64,000 nucleotides of DNA from Paenibacillus humicus NBRC 102415 (GCF_004000905.1 NZ_BIMD01000013.1:45665-109664); one strand, 5' to 3'; positions 43,920 through 55,196 are shown, numbered from the stretch's first letter. Program-made: numbers and translations. The notes: generated from the sequence alone by a model not told the origin.

Positions 43920-44813
43920 TCAGATGCTCAACGTCCATTCCTTGACGAATACGGCTGTGCCGGTGATGCGGACGGAACGGCTGACGCCCTCTTCCCCGAT
44001 CTCGACGTTCACGCGTCCGTCGCGTCCGATCTCCTGTCCCTGCTCGACGACCAGCTGCAGCGGAAGCGGTCCGCCGGGCCGGATATACGCGTCATAGTAT
44101 GCCCCCATGACTCCCGAGGCCGTGCCGGTGACGGGATCCTCGACCGTGCCGGAGTAAAGGGAGGAGAAATGGCGGGCATGCAGATCCGCACCGGAGCCGA
44201 ACGTCTGCAAGCAGATGGGATGCACGGAAGCACGGGGCATTTCCGTCAGGATGTCCGGGAACCATTCGTTTCGCGGAACCATGCGGGGAAAGGCGTCCAG
44301 CTGCTTGACCGGCACGATGAGCGTCCAAATTCCGGTGTTCCCGAACACGACGGGCAGCTCGTCGTCCAGATCCGACTCCTCAAGCCCGATCGATTTCGCC
44401 AGATCGGCCCTGGAGCCTGCAAAAGGGACGAAGCGCGGCTCGGCCTGCCTCATCGTCATGTCCAGAAATCCGTCGCTCCTTCGCTCGATCCGGATGGGGA
44501 GAATGCCTGCCTTGGTCTCCACGGCGAAGGAACGGCCGGGCGCGATCCGCCCCTGCTCCGTCAGCGCGCACAGCGTCGCCATCGTCGCGTGCCCGCACAG
44601 ATTCACCTCATGTCCTGGCGTGAAGTACCGGATCCGCATATCGGACCGGTCGGACGGCAGCACAAACGCGGTCTCGTTGAAGCCGACCCTGGAGGCGACC
44701 GCCAGCATTTGATGCTCGGACAAGCCCTCACCTTCAAGCACGACACCAGCCGGATTTCCCATGCCCGGGATCGTGCTGAACGCCTCGTAATGACAGACTG
44801 AAATCTCAACCAT
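43920..44813 (-). CDS. PhzF family isomerase
   Basis: 297 residues matching phenazine-biosynthesis-like PhzF proteins, which have two diaminopimelate-epimerase-like halves. The catalytic Glu is in GFNETAFV, and FTPGHEVNLCGHATMATL and GTVEDPVTGTASGVMGAY are diagnostic. No other phenazine genes are nearby, so it is one of the many PhzF paralogues of unknown substrate. ATG 44813 (MVEISVCHYEAFSTIPG) matches the family N-terminus and follows AAAGGA. The frame is open 36 codons further upstream without homology. Confidence 0.88.
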   Translation of the reverse strand: MVEISVCHYEAFSTIPGMGNPAGVVLEGEGLSEHQMLAVASRVGFNETAFVLPSDRSDMRIRYFTPGHEVNLCGHATMATLCALTEQGRIAPGRSFAVETKAGILPIRIERRSDGFLDMTMRQAEPRFVPFAGSRADLAKSIGLEESDLDDELPVVFGNTGIWTLIVPVKQLDAFPRMVPRNEWFPDILTEMPRASVHPICLQTFGSGADLHARHFSSLYSGTVEDPVTGTASGVMGAYYDAYIRPGGPLPLQLVVEQGQEIGRDGRVNVEIGEEGVSRSVRITGTAVFVKEWTLSI

Positions 44814-44936
44814 TGAAGCCGCCATCCTTTCCTGAAGCCGAATGAAAACGAACGGATCGCGCAATCCGATAGAGTCCCCATTATACCATGCCGCTTCTCT
44901 TCCTATGGCGGAGATTGCCATTTATTCCTCTTTTCG

Positions 44937-44990
44937 TAGAATCGCACCTTGTTCCCCTAATAACGCACATCGTCTATGAAAACGGTTGCA
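44937..44990 (+). promoter_or_regulatory. Candidate YesN sites and cre-like site before the large glycosidase gene
   Basis: TAGAATCGCACCTTGTTC (44937-44954) and CGCACATCGT (44964-44973) match the motif seen before the permease and binding-protein genes. TGAAAACGGTTGCA (44977-44990) is one mismatch from the CcpA operator consensus TGWNANCGNTNWCA. The cluster lies 46-99 bp before the ATG. The gene could thus be activated by YesN and repressed by preferred sugars. Confidence 0.5.
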
Positions 44991-45035
44991 TCTTACAATG
45001 AGAGAGAAAGCGAAACGATGGGGAGGTCTTCGGAA

Positions 45036-48000
45036 ATGAAGCGATTCCGGGCTGCGGCCGCGGCGCTGATGGCAGTGATGCTGCTGCTGGCCAGCCTGCC
45101 GGCTTACGGGGCAGGAGCGGCGGCGCAAGGCGGCAATGGGGCGGGTGATATTCCTGCCGGCAAGATGCGGATCAAGAACATGTGGCAGAACAACTATCTG
45201 TACGAGGCAAGCGACGGCACCGTGCGGTACGGGATGACCAGCCCGGGAGATGAATCCTCTCATTGGGAGGTGGAGGCGGCTGGAGGCTCTTATTCGATCC
45301 GGAACAGCAAGACGGGGCACTACATCACGGCTTCGGAGACGCCGCAGCGCAGGGATGCCTTGAAGGCCCGGCAAGTGGCGAATCCTTCCGAATCCGAGCA
45401 GTGGCACATCAACCCGACCGCGACGAGCGGGTTCATGAACATCGTGAGCGCCGCGGACTCGAGCGGCAAGCGGGCGATCCACGAGGAGGATCAGCTGGGC
45501 TTCGCCGAGCTGAGCTCGGATATCAACCTGGAATTCGAAAGCCCCAAATGGATGCTCGTGCCTGTCGACGCGGTCCAGATCGAGTCGCGATTCCATCCGG
45601 GCATGGTGCTGTACGAATATGAAGGGCAGATTGCGGGGCAAGACGCTTCCGTCGTCGGCTTCGGCGTCAAAAGCGACAAGGACTTCAATGCCCAGTGGTA
45701 CATCGAGCCCGGCAGCGTGCCGGGCAAAGTCCAGATCCGAAATCGCGGGACCGGGCATCTGATCAAGCAGGGGCCTCTGGAGTGGGCGGCGATGCCAGCC
45801 GGAGATCCCGACCCGAGCGAGCCCGGACTCACCGATTGGCTGCAGGAAAGCTCGTCGGACGGGCTCGGCTATGCGACGTTCGCCAACGGCAAGTTCGATT
45901 TGTATCTGCTCAATGCACAGTTTCCGGACGACCGGGACGCGCGGTCCAACAGCTGGCCGGGATCGAAGAGCAATCCATCGGCCCAATGGCGCATCGTTTC
46001 GCCTTCGGCCCTGCAGCCGGTCCGCATCGCTTCGTACACGGACGCGAACTCGCCGACGGATTATCTCTATGAGGAAGCGGGCGCTCTGAAACACGGCGCG
46101 CTGGCTTCAGATCCCGCGAAGGCGGCCGATTATCTATGGTTTGTCGAGGATTTCGACGGAACGAAGCGGCTCCGCAATTCGGCGACCGGCCACTATTTGA
46201 CGAGGAGCGGCGGCACGCTGTCTGCTCTGGACGCCGGATTCGGCACGCCGGAGAGCCAGTGGACGCTTACGCTGTCCGATGACTACGACGACTATCAGAC
46301 GATCGGAGCCGCAGGCGGCGGGGACGTCTTCGTCACGGGCCGCTCGGACGGCACGGTCCAGGCCGCTGCCGACGCTTCTTCTCTGGGCGCCCAGTGGCAG
46401 CTCGTCGATCCATCCTTGCCGGCCGACGGAGCCGATCATTATGTGCGCATCCAGAACGGCTGGCAGCCCTTCTATCTCTATGAGACGGCAGACGGCCTGC
46501 TCAAATACGGCAACGCCAAGGACGACACCAGCGACCAGTGGCTGATCCGCAAGCATGAGGGCCGCAAGCTGTTCCAGAACAGGCTGACCGGCCATTATAT
46601 CAACATTTCGGACATGCCGGACGGCCATATTCAGGTCAGTCCCTCTCTCGGACCTGAGCAACGCGGACCGCAGCTTCGTGTGGACGGTGCGGGATACGGG
46701 AGGCAACTCCAACCTCATCAGCAGCGTGACGGACAAGGAGCCCGGCAAGCAGCCGGAGAAGTTCGTCTCTCTCCAGAACCTGACCAAATATGCGGAATAC
46801 GGCGTCATCAACCCGGGCTGGGGAAGCCCGAAATGGAAATTCCTGACGGTGACCGAGGACCGGCAGCGGCTGTTCAGGTACAAGGTGAACGGATCGGACG
46901 GCTTGTATCTGAAGGAAACGCAGGAGAACGGCGCGACCGTTGGCATGGTCACGTACGGGGAAGCGGACGCAGGCGATTACTCGGCGGTCTGGTATGTGGA
47001 GGATTCCGGCGCCCCCGGCAAGATGCTGCTGAAAAACCAGGGAAGCGGACGTTATGTCGCCCTGGAGAACATCGCCGGGCATGAATCGGAGGATGATCCG
47101 GCCGAATCGCCGGAAACCCGGGCGAACATCAATGCGTCTTGGGACAGCGTCAAATGGAGCCTGCAGGATGTGACGGTAGGAGATCAGGTCTATACGGCGT
47201 TCAAGAGCGGCTGGGCCGGCCACTACCTGCTTGCGGGGCAAAGCGCCGACGGCGCAAGTCCGGCTATTAGGCTGAGCAAGGCGGCTGGAGCCGGAGAGCG
47301 GCCGGAAGCGCTGTTCACGGCGGAGCCGGTAGTCCTGCCTCCTGCGGAAGCTCCAGCGGGACGCTTGCTGCGCATCAAGTCTGCCGGCGGCAAAGGGTAC
47401 TTGTACGAAAATGCCGGAGGCGTCGTGCTGTACGGCAGCCCGGAAGAAACCAACTCTTACTCTCAATGGGTCATCGTCAAGGAAGAGGACGGAGTGAAAA
47501 TCCGAAATGCCGCAACCGGCCATTTCCTTACGCTGAACGGCGACTACAGCTTCCTCGAGAGCAAGGCGGCGGGAAGCGCAGAAGCGCCCGAAGCGTCAAG
47601 CTGGGATGTCTCCCGGACGGCGGATGGAGGAGCCTGGCTCATCCGCAGCCTGTACGGCAGCTACAGCGACGAGCTCGTCAACTCGGCCAGCGGCGCCGGT
47701 TATGCGGAGCATGGGCTGGTGGCGGACAGCTTCGGCACGTCCCGCTGGATATTCGAATATCCAGAGTCCGGCGAAATTCCATCCATTGATGTTCCTGTGA
47801 ACAAAAACACGTCGACGCCGGTCCAGAACAACGGCGGTCCGGTTGAAATCTCTCCCGCCGGCGACGTCTCCAAGCTGCTGGCCGATGCCGAGGGAGCCGC
47901 AGCGTATGTTCCGGCCGGAGCCGGACAAGCGTCGACCCGCTGGCTCGTCCAGGATTTCAACGGCCGCAAGCTCATCCGCAATGCGGCTGCGGGCAAGTAC

Positions 48001-51000
48001 TTGGCCGCCGGAACGGACGGCAGCCTGACTTTGGCGACGGATATGCGCCTTCCGGGCGCGCAGTGGCATCTGGATGAGAAGCTCGGTTACACGCAGCTCC
48101 GGAACGCGGATACGGGCATGTACCTGGAGCAGGAATTGAAGCTGGGCACGGAGGCAGGAGCCGGCTGGCGGCTGGAGCCGGTTCGGAGCAGCGTCGAATA
48201 CAGGGGAAGCGATGCTTTCCATGGCGATGGAGCTTACCGCTTCGCGGTCAACGCGCCTGCTGGCGGAAGCTACACGGTCGTGGTCCGCTACCGTTACAAC
48301 GGCAGCGTAGCGGCCGCAGCCGGCATCGATGCCAACGGACTGGATGTTCAGCCATTCCGACTGACGAGCCAGGCGGGCAGCGCGGAAGCCGCGTTCGAGC
48401 TGAAGCTGCGCGCAGGCATCAATACGGTGTCGGCCGAAGGGCTTCCAAGCGGCGCCTCGATCGACAGCCTGACGGTTGAAGACAGCGCGGCTCCCGCCTA
48501 CCGGGGAGCAACGGTGAACTACATCAGCTACGAAGCCGAGGATGCGGAGACGAACGGACGGCTCATCGGGCCTTCGCGCAAATACAAGGAGCTGGCATCG
48601 GAAGCTTCGGGACGAAAGGCCGTCAAGCTGAACAAGCAAGGCGATTACATCGAATTCAAGACGGCGGCGGAAGCCGATTCTCTCGTTGTCCGTTATTCGA
48701 TTCCGGACAGCAAGGACGGCAGCGGAGACGAGCGTACGCTCTCGCTGTATGTCGACGGCGTCTTCCGCCAGAAGCTTGAGCTGACCAGCAAGTATGCGTG
48801 GGAGTACGGCAGCTATCCGTGGTCCAACGACCCGAGGCAGGGCAGCGCGCACCGGTTCTACGACGACATCCATGTCCGGATCGGAGACGTTCCGGCCGGA
48901 TCGACGGTTCGGCTGGAAAAAGCCGAGGGCGATGAAGCGGCTTCCTATACGATCGACCTGGTCGATCTGGAGAAAGTCGATGCGGCCTACTCCATGCCGA
49001 AAGGCTTCCTGGCCGTCACCGACTTCGGCGCTGCCGCGAACGACGGCTTGGACGACACGGCCGCATTGACGGCAGCCCTTGCGGAAGCGGGCAAGCAGGG
49101 CAAGGGCGTGTGGTTCCCGGCGGGAGTCTTCACGTTCTCGGATAAAGTCATCGACCTTCAGGATGCCGTGATCCGCGGAGCCGGCAGCTGGCATACCGAG
49201 CTGGACGGGGCGAGATTCTACGGCCACGGCGGCAAGGTCAAGGTGTACGACCTTCTCATCGACGGAGGCATCAGCGTCCGGGATGACGAAGCGTTCGACA
49301 ATGCTTTCCACGGGGCGTTCGGGCCGGGCTCGGTGCTGCAGAACATCTGGATCGAGCATACGAAGGCCGGGCTGTGGCTGACGCAGCCGATCGGCGAGAA
49401 GAAGCGCACGGACGGCCTGTACATGGCCGGACTGCGCATCCGCAACCTGATGGCGGACGGCATCAACTTCGCTGTCGGCACGTCGAACAGCATGATGGAG
49501 CAGAGCGATATCCGGTATCCGGGAGACGACGGCATCGCGATGTGGTCGTTCACCGACGCCAAGCTTGCGGATGTCAACGGAGCGGAGAGAACGCCGAGCG
49601 TGAACAACACGGCCCGCTTCAATACGGTCGCGCTGCCTTGGCTGGCCGACAACATCGTCGTGTTCGGCGGCCGGGACAACGTGATTCAGGACAACATCGC
49701 CAAGGATACGATCGCGAATGGAGCCGGCATCGCCGTCTCGACCCGTTTCTCGGCGGAGCCTTTCCAAGGCACGACCGTCGTGGAGCGCAACACGCTGATC
49801 CGCACGGGCAGCGTCGACTCCGGGTACGGAGTCAATCTCGGCGCACTGTGGCTGTATGCGGGCGAGAACGATATCGGCGGAGACAGCCGCATTGTCGTTC
49901 GCGGCAACAACGCTTATGACAGCACCTACTCCGGCTTGATCGTCCATGGCGGCAAGAACGTGCAGGGTGTCGAGCTAACGGACAACGTCCTGGACGGAGC
50001 CGGGACGAGCGGAGTGGAGATCACCTCGGACATGAAGGGCTCCATGCTGGTGGATAATCTCATCATCCGCGGCGAGCGGATCGACCGGGTGAGCAATCCG
50101 GCCGCGCCGAATTTCACGTTCCGTGAAGTGAATGCCGGCTTCGCATCAAATCCGAAGCCGTTTGAAGTTCGGCTGTCGGATGGACAGACCGGTCCGTTCC
50201 GATTGGAGTCGGGCTTGGCGATAACTCTGCAGGTGCTGGACAAGGACGGAGCGGATGTGACGGGCCAAGCCAAGATCGCCGTCTCGCCGCAAGCCGTAGC
50301 TTCGTTCAAGGAGGGCAAGCTTGCCGCTGTCGCCGCAGGCCGCGCCGATCTCGAAGTCCGGGTAGGCGATATTCGACGTGCGTATACGGTGCAGGTCGTC
50401 GATTCCGTGACGACAGAGCCGACGCCGACGCCGACGGGAACGCCGGTACCGACATCAAGCCCATCAACAGGCCCGATAGGGACTCCATCGCCTTCATTGG
50501 CTCCGACCGCAGCGCCATCCGCTTCTCCGGGCACGGGCATCCAAGACGGAGCGTTGGAAAAGGCATGGACGGATAAGCTCTTCATCGTGGAAGTCCTTGC
50601 GGGAAGCGATGGCAAGGTTTCGTTCAGCGCCGGCGCGCTGGAGGAAGCGGCAAAGAGACAGCCGGAGCTCGTGCTGCACCTCGTGAATGGAGCTGTCTCC
50701 GTCACGCTCAAGGCGAGAGAGGCCGCGGAATTCCTGCACGCCCAACCGGGCACGCTTGCGCCGGGAACCGCGCTTGAATTCCTGCTGCGCAAGCCGGATG
50801 AAGCCCAGGCGCGGCTGGCGATGCAGGCCTCGCTGGCCAAGGGCTGGAAACCGCAAGGAACGCCGGTCGAATTCGGGGTTTTCCTGACCAGTCCGAGCGG
50901 CCGCAAGGAAGCGGAGCCGAGCAGCTGGATCCGATTCGCCTATTCATTCTCGCAGGCAGGGATCGTGAATATAACCGATTCAGCCGTCATCCGTTATGAC

Positions 51001-51672
51001 GAACGTCTGAATTCCGCTGGTTATGTCCCTGCGAATCTCACGGCATCCCATCAACTGGAAACGCAGTTGACGGCAAGAACAAGCCGCAGCGGCATCTTCA
51101 TGCTCGCCGTCCGCCCTTCCGGATTGTCCGGCCTTGACGGACATTGGAGTGCGAGGGCGGTCAGGAGCCTGGCTTCCAAAGGAATCGTAAGCGGTATTCC
51201 GGGAGTCGGCTTCGCTCCGGACAAGCCGGTCACACGCGCAGAACTCGCGGCGATGCTTCTCCGGGCATTGGACTTGAACCTGCCGGAACAGAAGGCGGCG
51301 TTCAAGGATGTATCCGCCGGAAGCTGGTACACAGGAGCGGTTGCGGCCGCAGCCGAGGCTGGACTCATGCAGGGCTACGCCGATTCATCGTTCCATCCGG
51401 CGGCTAGGGTGACGAGGGAAGAACTGGCCGTGGTGCTGGCTAGAGCGCTTGCTCATCTTCAACAAGGGGATGCGGCAGGGCAAGCGTCCGAATTTGCCGA
51501 CGCCGGCTCCATCTCGGGATGGGCGGCCGATTACGTCCGGCAAGCGGCGGCGAGCGGAGTCATGAACGGCTTGCCGGACGGGCGCTTCGCTCCCGGCCAA
51601 GCGGCCAGCCGAGCCGAAACGGCGACAGCCCTGTTCCGTCTGCTGGCGGGAACGGGGCTGCTGGGCCAATAG
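45036..51672 (+). CDS. S-layer-anchored multidomain glycosidase, GH87-like beta-helix (single-base frameshift)
   Basis: About 2212 residues if the shift is repaired. Signal peptide at 1-27. Roughly eight trefoil-like modules (pattern RIKN-x-YLYE ... ATGHYI) fill ~40-1050. CBM6/35-like modules follow, one with YEAEDAETNG and SKYAWEYGSYPWSN, as seen before GH87 catalytic domains. A right-handed beta-helix (ADFGAAANDGLDDTAALTAAL type start, YPGDDGIAMWSF with paired Asp) is next. Then come a Big-like domain, a Thr/Pro linker and three SLH domains for cell-wall anchoring. GH87 enzymes cut alpha-1,3-glucan. At ~46650 (ctcGGacctgag) one extra base breaks the frame; downstream coding resumes at LSNADRSFVWTV. 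ATG 45036 follows GGGGAGG. Confidence 0.8.
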
Positions 51673-51774
51673 AAGCAGCGCGGCAACATTTTCTACACCT
51701 GTTTCTTCTCTTGCGCCGAACCTCCCCTTTCTGATATACAAGCATAGAAGGTACACGGAAGGGGAGACTGCAGG

Positions 51775-52866
51775 ATGAAAAAAGATTCCGCTTTGTCGCA
51801 AAGCTATCAGGATGCCGACTATCCGATCATCGGGCATGGTCCGCGCTCCATGCAGGTGCTGCTCGATGCTTTCAAGCAGGCAGATGGATCGCAGTTCAGC
51901 GATATGTATGGAAAAGGAGAAATCATCGAAGCGTTCGAGGCGAAGATGGCGAAGCTGCTGGGCAAGGAAGCGGCCGTATTTTTCCCGAGCGGCACGATGG
52001 CCCAGCAGATCGCCCTTCGGATCTGGTGCGACCGCCGCGGCTACCGCACGGCGGCCTATCATCCGCTATGCCACCTCGAAATCCACGAGGAGAGGGGACT
52101 GCACGAGCTGCATGGAATCCGGTCCATCCTTCTGGGCGGCGAGGATCGTCTGATTACGCTGGAGGACATCCAGGCGGTCGGGGAGCCAATCGGCTGCTTG
52201 CTCCTGGAGCTGCCGCAACGCGAGATCGGGGGCCAGCTGCCTGCTTATGAGGAGCTGGAAGCCATATCCGCCTGGTGCAGGGAGCAGGGCATCCCGATCC
52301 ATCTGGACGGAGCGCGCCTGTTCGAGATCGTTCCTTACTACGGCCGCTCGGAAGCCGAGATCAGCAGCCTTTTCGACAGCGTCTATGTATCCTTCTACAA
52401 GGGAATCGGCGGCATCGCCGGCGCCATTCTGGCGGGGGATGCCGATCTGGCGCAGCAATCGAAGGTGTGGAAAAGACGCCATGGCGGGGATCTGATCAGC
52501 CTCTACCCGTACATTGTCAGCTCGGAGCATTATCTGGACAAGCGTCTGCCGCTGATGGAGTCGTATCTGGACGGCGCCCGCAATCTCAGCTCCCGCTTCA
52601 ACCGCTGCAGCCGCATGCGCACAGTGCCGGAGCAGCCGGTGTCCAATATGTTCCATCTGCATCTGGACTTTCCTGTGGAGCAGGCATCGGCTCTGCTGGA
52701 GCAGACGGCGAAGGATACAGGAGTCGCTTTCCTGCCCTACCTCAAGGAGACTTCTCCGGACACCTGTGCCGGAGAGATTCATATCGGCGACCGCTACGCC
52801 CTCATCCCGGCGGAGAAGCTGGATCAGGCGTTCAAGCGTCTGGAGGAGCTGGCCGGACAAGCGTGA
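51775..52866 (+). CDS. Threonine aldolase/beta-eliminating lyase family PLP enzyme
   Basis: 363 residues of fold-type I PLP enzyme. KAEV/GKEAAVFFPSGTMAQQIALR is the cofactor-phosphate region, IPIHLDGARLFEI carries the Asp that contacts the pyridine nitrogen, and YVSFYKGIGGIAGA holds the Schiff-base Lys. The order fits L-threonine aldolases (threonine to glycine plus acetaldehyde), though the pre-Lys sequence SFYKG differs from the common SKG. ATG 51775 follows AAGGGGAG. No partner gene is adjacent. Confidence 0.82.
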   Translation: MKKDSALSQSYQDADYPIIGHGPRSMQVLLDAFKQADGSQFSDMYGKGEIIEAFEAKMAKLLGKEAAVFFPSGTMAQQIALRIWCDRRGYRTAAYHPLCHLEIHEERGLHELHGIRSILLGGEDRLITLEDIQAVGEPIGCLLLELPQREIGGQLPAYEELEAISAWCREQGIPIHLDGARLFEIVPYYGRSEAEISSLFDSVYVSFYKGIGGIAGAILAGDADLAQQSKVWKRRHGGDLISLYPYIVSSEHYLDKRLPLMESYLDGARNLSSRFNRCSRMRTVPEQPVSNMFHLHLDFPVEQASALLEQTAKDTGVAFLPYLKETSPDTCAGEIHIGDRYALIPAEKLDQAFKRLEELAGQA

Positions 52867-52936
52867 TGCCTGAGATGCGTCTGAGTTTGGAGGGCAGCCC
52901 GCAAGCTTCGATGTTGGCATTATGATTCAATGAATC

Positions 52937-52978
52937 GAAAAAGAGCCGTTCTCTTCCAAAGAGAAACGGCTCTTTTTC
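52937..52978. terminator. Bidirectional terminator
   Basis: AAAAAGAGCCGTT-CTCTT pairs with AAGAG-AAACGGCTCTTTTT between the convergent aldolase and lipoprotein genes. Confidence 0.88.
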
Positions 52979-53483
52979 AATTAAAATATACGCTCAGCTC
53001 GCGTGGATCGGACCAGATGCGGTTGATCGCCCATTTATCCTTTTCTTTGATCACCGTCGCTCCGCCCGGAACCTTATATTCTTTGACCTCGTTGTTTTCA
53101 TTCGTTACTTTGACCATGATGTCATAGGTAAAGTCAAAACAATGCTCAACCTCTTTCGTTGGTTGGATCGTCACCTTTTGAAGCTCAGCACCTACATTCG
53201 ATCGGCTTTTCTTGGCTATCCGGATGGGAATTGCCGTGTCACTATTGGCTTTTAATTTGTTCCATACATTTTCCGTTACGTAGGGCTGGATCTCTTTATT
53301 TTTCTCTTCAATTGCGGGGAGATCGATTTCCGGGATAGATTCATGTTTCACGGCATACAGCTTGCCGACAAATTCCTTTGCTAGCGATTCCGCCTCCGAT
53401 TGTTCTGAGTTTGAATGGCTGCAAGCCATTAGGACAACAGCCATGAATAAAAATGCCGCGGCTGCTTTTAAACGTTTCACCAT
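52977..53483 (-). CDS. Small uncharacterised lipoprotein
   Basis: 168 residues with a lipoprotein signal (FLFMAVVLMACSHS; Cys about residue 21) and a ~140-residue extracellular part of NTF2/Cystatin-like character (SLAKEFVGKLYAVKHESIPEI ... FDFTYDIMVKVTNENNEV ... DKWAINRIW). Its codon use is clearly more AT-rich than that of the flanking genes, suggesting later acquisition. ATG 53483 is preceded by GAGGAGATCA. Function unknown. Confidence 0.75.
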   Translation of the reverse strand: MVKRLKAAAAFLFMAVVLMACSHSNSEQSEAESLAKEFVGKLYAVKHESIPEIDLPAIEEKNKEIQPYVTENVWNKLKANSDTAIPIRIAKKSRSNVGAELQKVTIQPTKEVEHCFDFTYDIMVKVTNENNEVKEYKVPGGATVIKEKDKWAINRIWSDPRELSVYFN

Positions 53484-53633
53484 GAGTGATCTCCTCTCAG
53501 ATTTTACCAGTCACTTTAGATTAACAAATGATGTAAACATGTCAACATGAAGTGGGGAATGAGCCGTGGTTTTCAACCAATTTCTGGATGACCTCTTTCT
53601 TTTGGCGAAAGAACAGAACTCCCATCCCTAAAG

Positions 53634-53685
53634 AAGAAAAAAAAGCCTTTCGCTAATCCCGATTCAGGGACGCGAAAGGCTCTTG
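53634..53685 (-). terminator. Terminator of the minus-strand GT2 gene
   Basis: Read on the minus strand: GCCTTTCGCG ... AGCGAAAGGC followed by nine T residues. Confidence 0.85.
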
Positions 53686-53712
53686 TTTAAATTTCAATTG
53701 AACTGCCGAGTC

Positions 53713-54429
53713 CTAACCTGGCATGCCGGCAAGGCGCTGTCTCAGCATGGGAGCGTAATAGGCTCTCATGGACTCGAATTCGGCTGCGACCTGACTGCCG
53801 CGTTGGATGGTTCCCATAGCCGAATGCCGCCGGTACAAGGTAAGCGGTTCGTTCAGGAAGTGCATGCCGACGCCGTTGAGCGCGATGCGGACCCACATGT
53901 CGTAGTCATGCGTATAGGGCAGGCCTGGATTGAACCAGCCGACAGCTTCGGCCAGGTTTCGGAGCATCATGACCGTGCAGCCGTTGATCGGGCAATAGTC
54001 GAGCAGGGCGGAGACGAACGCCTTTTCCGTGGGAAACTTCATCGTGGAGCAGTACTGCGTAATCTGGTTGGCTGCGTTGATGGTATGGTAGTCGGTGAAG
54101 CTGAATTGAGCTCGTTTCTCTTCCATGAAGGAAACCTGATTCACGATCTTGTCGCGGACGAACACATCATCCGAGCTTAGCCATGCGACGTAACGTCCTG
54201 CCGCTCGCTGCATGCCGTAATTCAGCGCGCTGGCGGTTCCTCCGTTGCTCTTCTGCAAGTAGACAATCCGGGAACGGTAGGGGTCCAGCAGATGCTGATG
54301 CATCGTGGAGCCGTCATCGACGACAATCACCTCGATGTTGGTGTAGCTTTGTCCCAACACGCTGGCAACTGCCTGGCCGATATAAGGACAATTGTAAAAC
54401 GGAATCACAACCGTAACGGAAGGCAGCAC
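53713..54429 (-). CDS. GT2 family glycosyltransferase
   Basis: 238 residues, GT-A fold: VTVVIPFYNCPYIGQAVASVLGQSYTNIEVIVVDDGST, NGGTASALNYGMQRAAGRYVAWLSSDDVF (the SSDD metal site), and the acceptor-side TDYHTI and HDYDMWVRIALNG. No membrane segment. It lacks the basic tails and Gxxx motifs of the 5-13 kb cluster and is isolated from it. GTG 54429 is 10 bp behind GGGAG. Sugar and acceptor unknown. Confidence 0.85.
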   Translation of the reverse strand: MLPSVTVVIPFYNCPYIGQAVASVLGQSYTNIEVIVVDDGSTMHQHLLDPYRSRIVYLQKSNGGTASALNYGMQRAAGRYVAWLSSDDVFVRDKIVNQVSFMEEKRAQFSFTDYHTINAANQITQYCSTMKFPTEKAFVSALLDYCPINGCTVMMLRNLAEAVGWFNPGLPYTHDYDMWVRIALNGVGMHFLNEPLTLYRRHSAMGTIQRGSQVAAEFESMRAYYAPMLRQRLAGMPG

Positions 54430-54837
54430 GGGCCTTTCACTCCCTCATTTGGCTCTTTGAGGCAGTGTATGGCGAAGAGTAAGGAGGGGGAAGGGCATGT
54501 ACCCGGCGGCAGCCGCACAATCTGTCTTTGTTCTTGAGCCGTCTGTCGGATCGGCTCCTCCGTCGCCATTGAAAGCGATGGAGCGTCTTGGCCGGGACTT
54601 GGAACTGTCTGGATGGCCAGTTTTCTCTTCGTCTTCCCTTCGGCAATCACTCAGTGTCTGACATTCTCGATCCGGAATACGATCTGCTTGACGGGCTCGC
54701 TGCCGGAGGCGAATCGCTTCCTGCTGCCTTAGCGCACAGAGGCAATCGCGAGGGAACAGCGCATACACATCCCGGGACACCCTGCAGCCCTGCCGCCTTT
54801 TCATCGGAATAGGGTGTTAGACGATACTAAATCTGAT
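54430..54837 (-). other. Leader/intergenic stretch without a convincing gene
   Basis: Open frames exist on both strands but none has a ribosome site and a natural protein composition. This is probably the untranslated region upstream of the GT2 gene. At its far end base composition switches sharply from GC-rich to AT-rich, marking the start of the accessory region. Confidence 0.5.
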
Positions 54838-55196
54838 TCAATAAGGATTAAAAGAGTATTCAAAATCAGCTATCATAATAAATGTCATACCATAGTCTCT
54901 ATCGATATTCATCGAGATACCAAAAGCTTTATCTTTCTTTTGTATTTGATCTATAGAGCTTCTAATAACGAATCCATCTGTAGACTCTTCAAGCAAATAA
55001 GTAATGGAGGAATTATTGTTTGACTCATCCGTATGACCAGGTTTTTCATTATGATTGATTCGATCGACTCACCGAATTTGATTCCCCTTGGAGTCCTATA
55101 TTTTTTGTTGCTTTCAGTAGTATCATCAAGTATAAGTCCGTCAACAATATGATCCTTATTGAAATGAACTTTGATTCCTCTGTATTCATTAATCCC
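54838..55196 (-). pseudogene. Decayed gene, two frames plus upstream stop
   Basis: On the minus strand a coherent protein is readable across two frames. GINEYRGIKVHFNKDHIVDG through TPRGIKFGESIESIIMK is followed, one frame over, by KPGHTDESNNNSS through MTFIMIADFEYSFNPY and a stop at 54838. The switch lies in an A-run near 55053, and restoring one A joins the halves. A TAG at 55197 interrupts the frame just upstream of GINEYRG. The TPRGIKFGESIESI phrase is typical of small secreted or lipoprotein-like hypothetical proteins. No function assigned. Confidence 0.5.

Noticed and set aside
54445..54804. 119-codon minus-strand frame just upstream of the GT2 gene
   Set aside because: No ribosome site and an Arg/Asp/Ser-rich composition unlike a folded protein; treated as leader.
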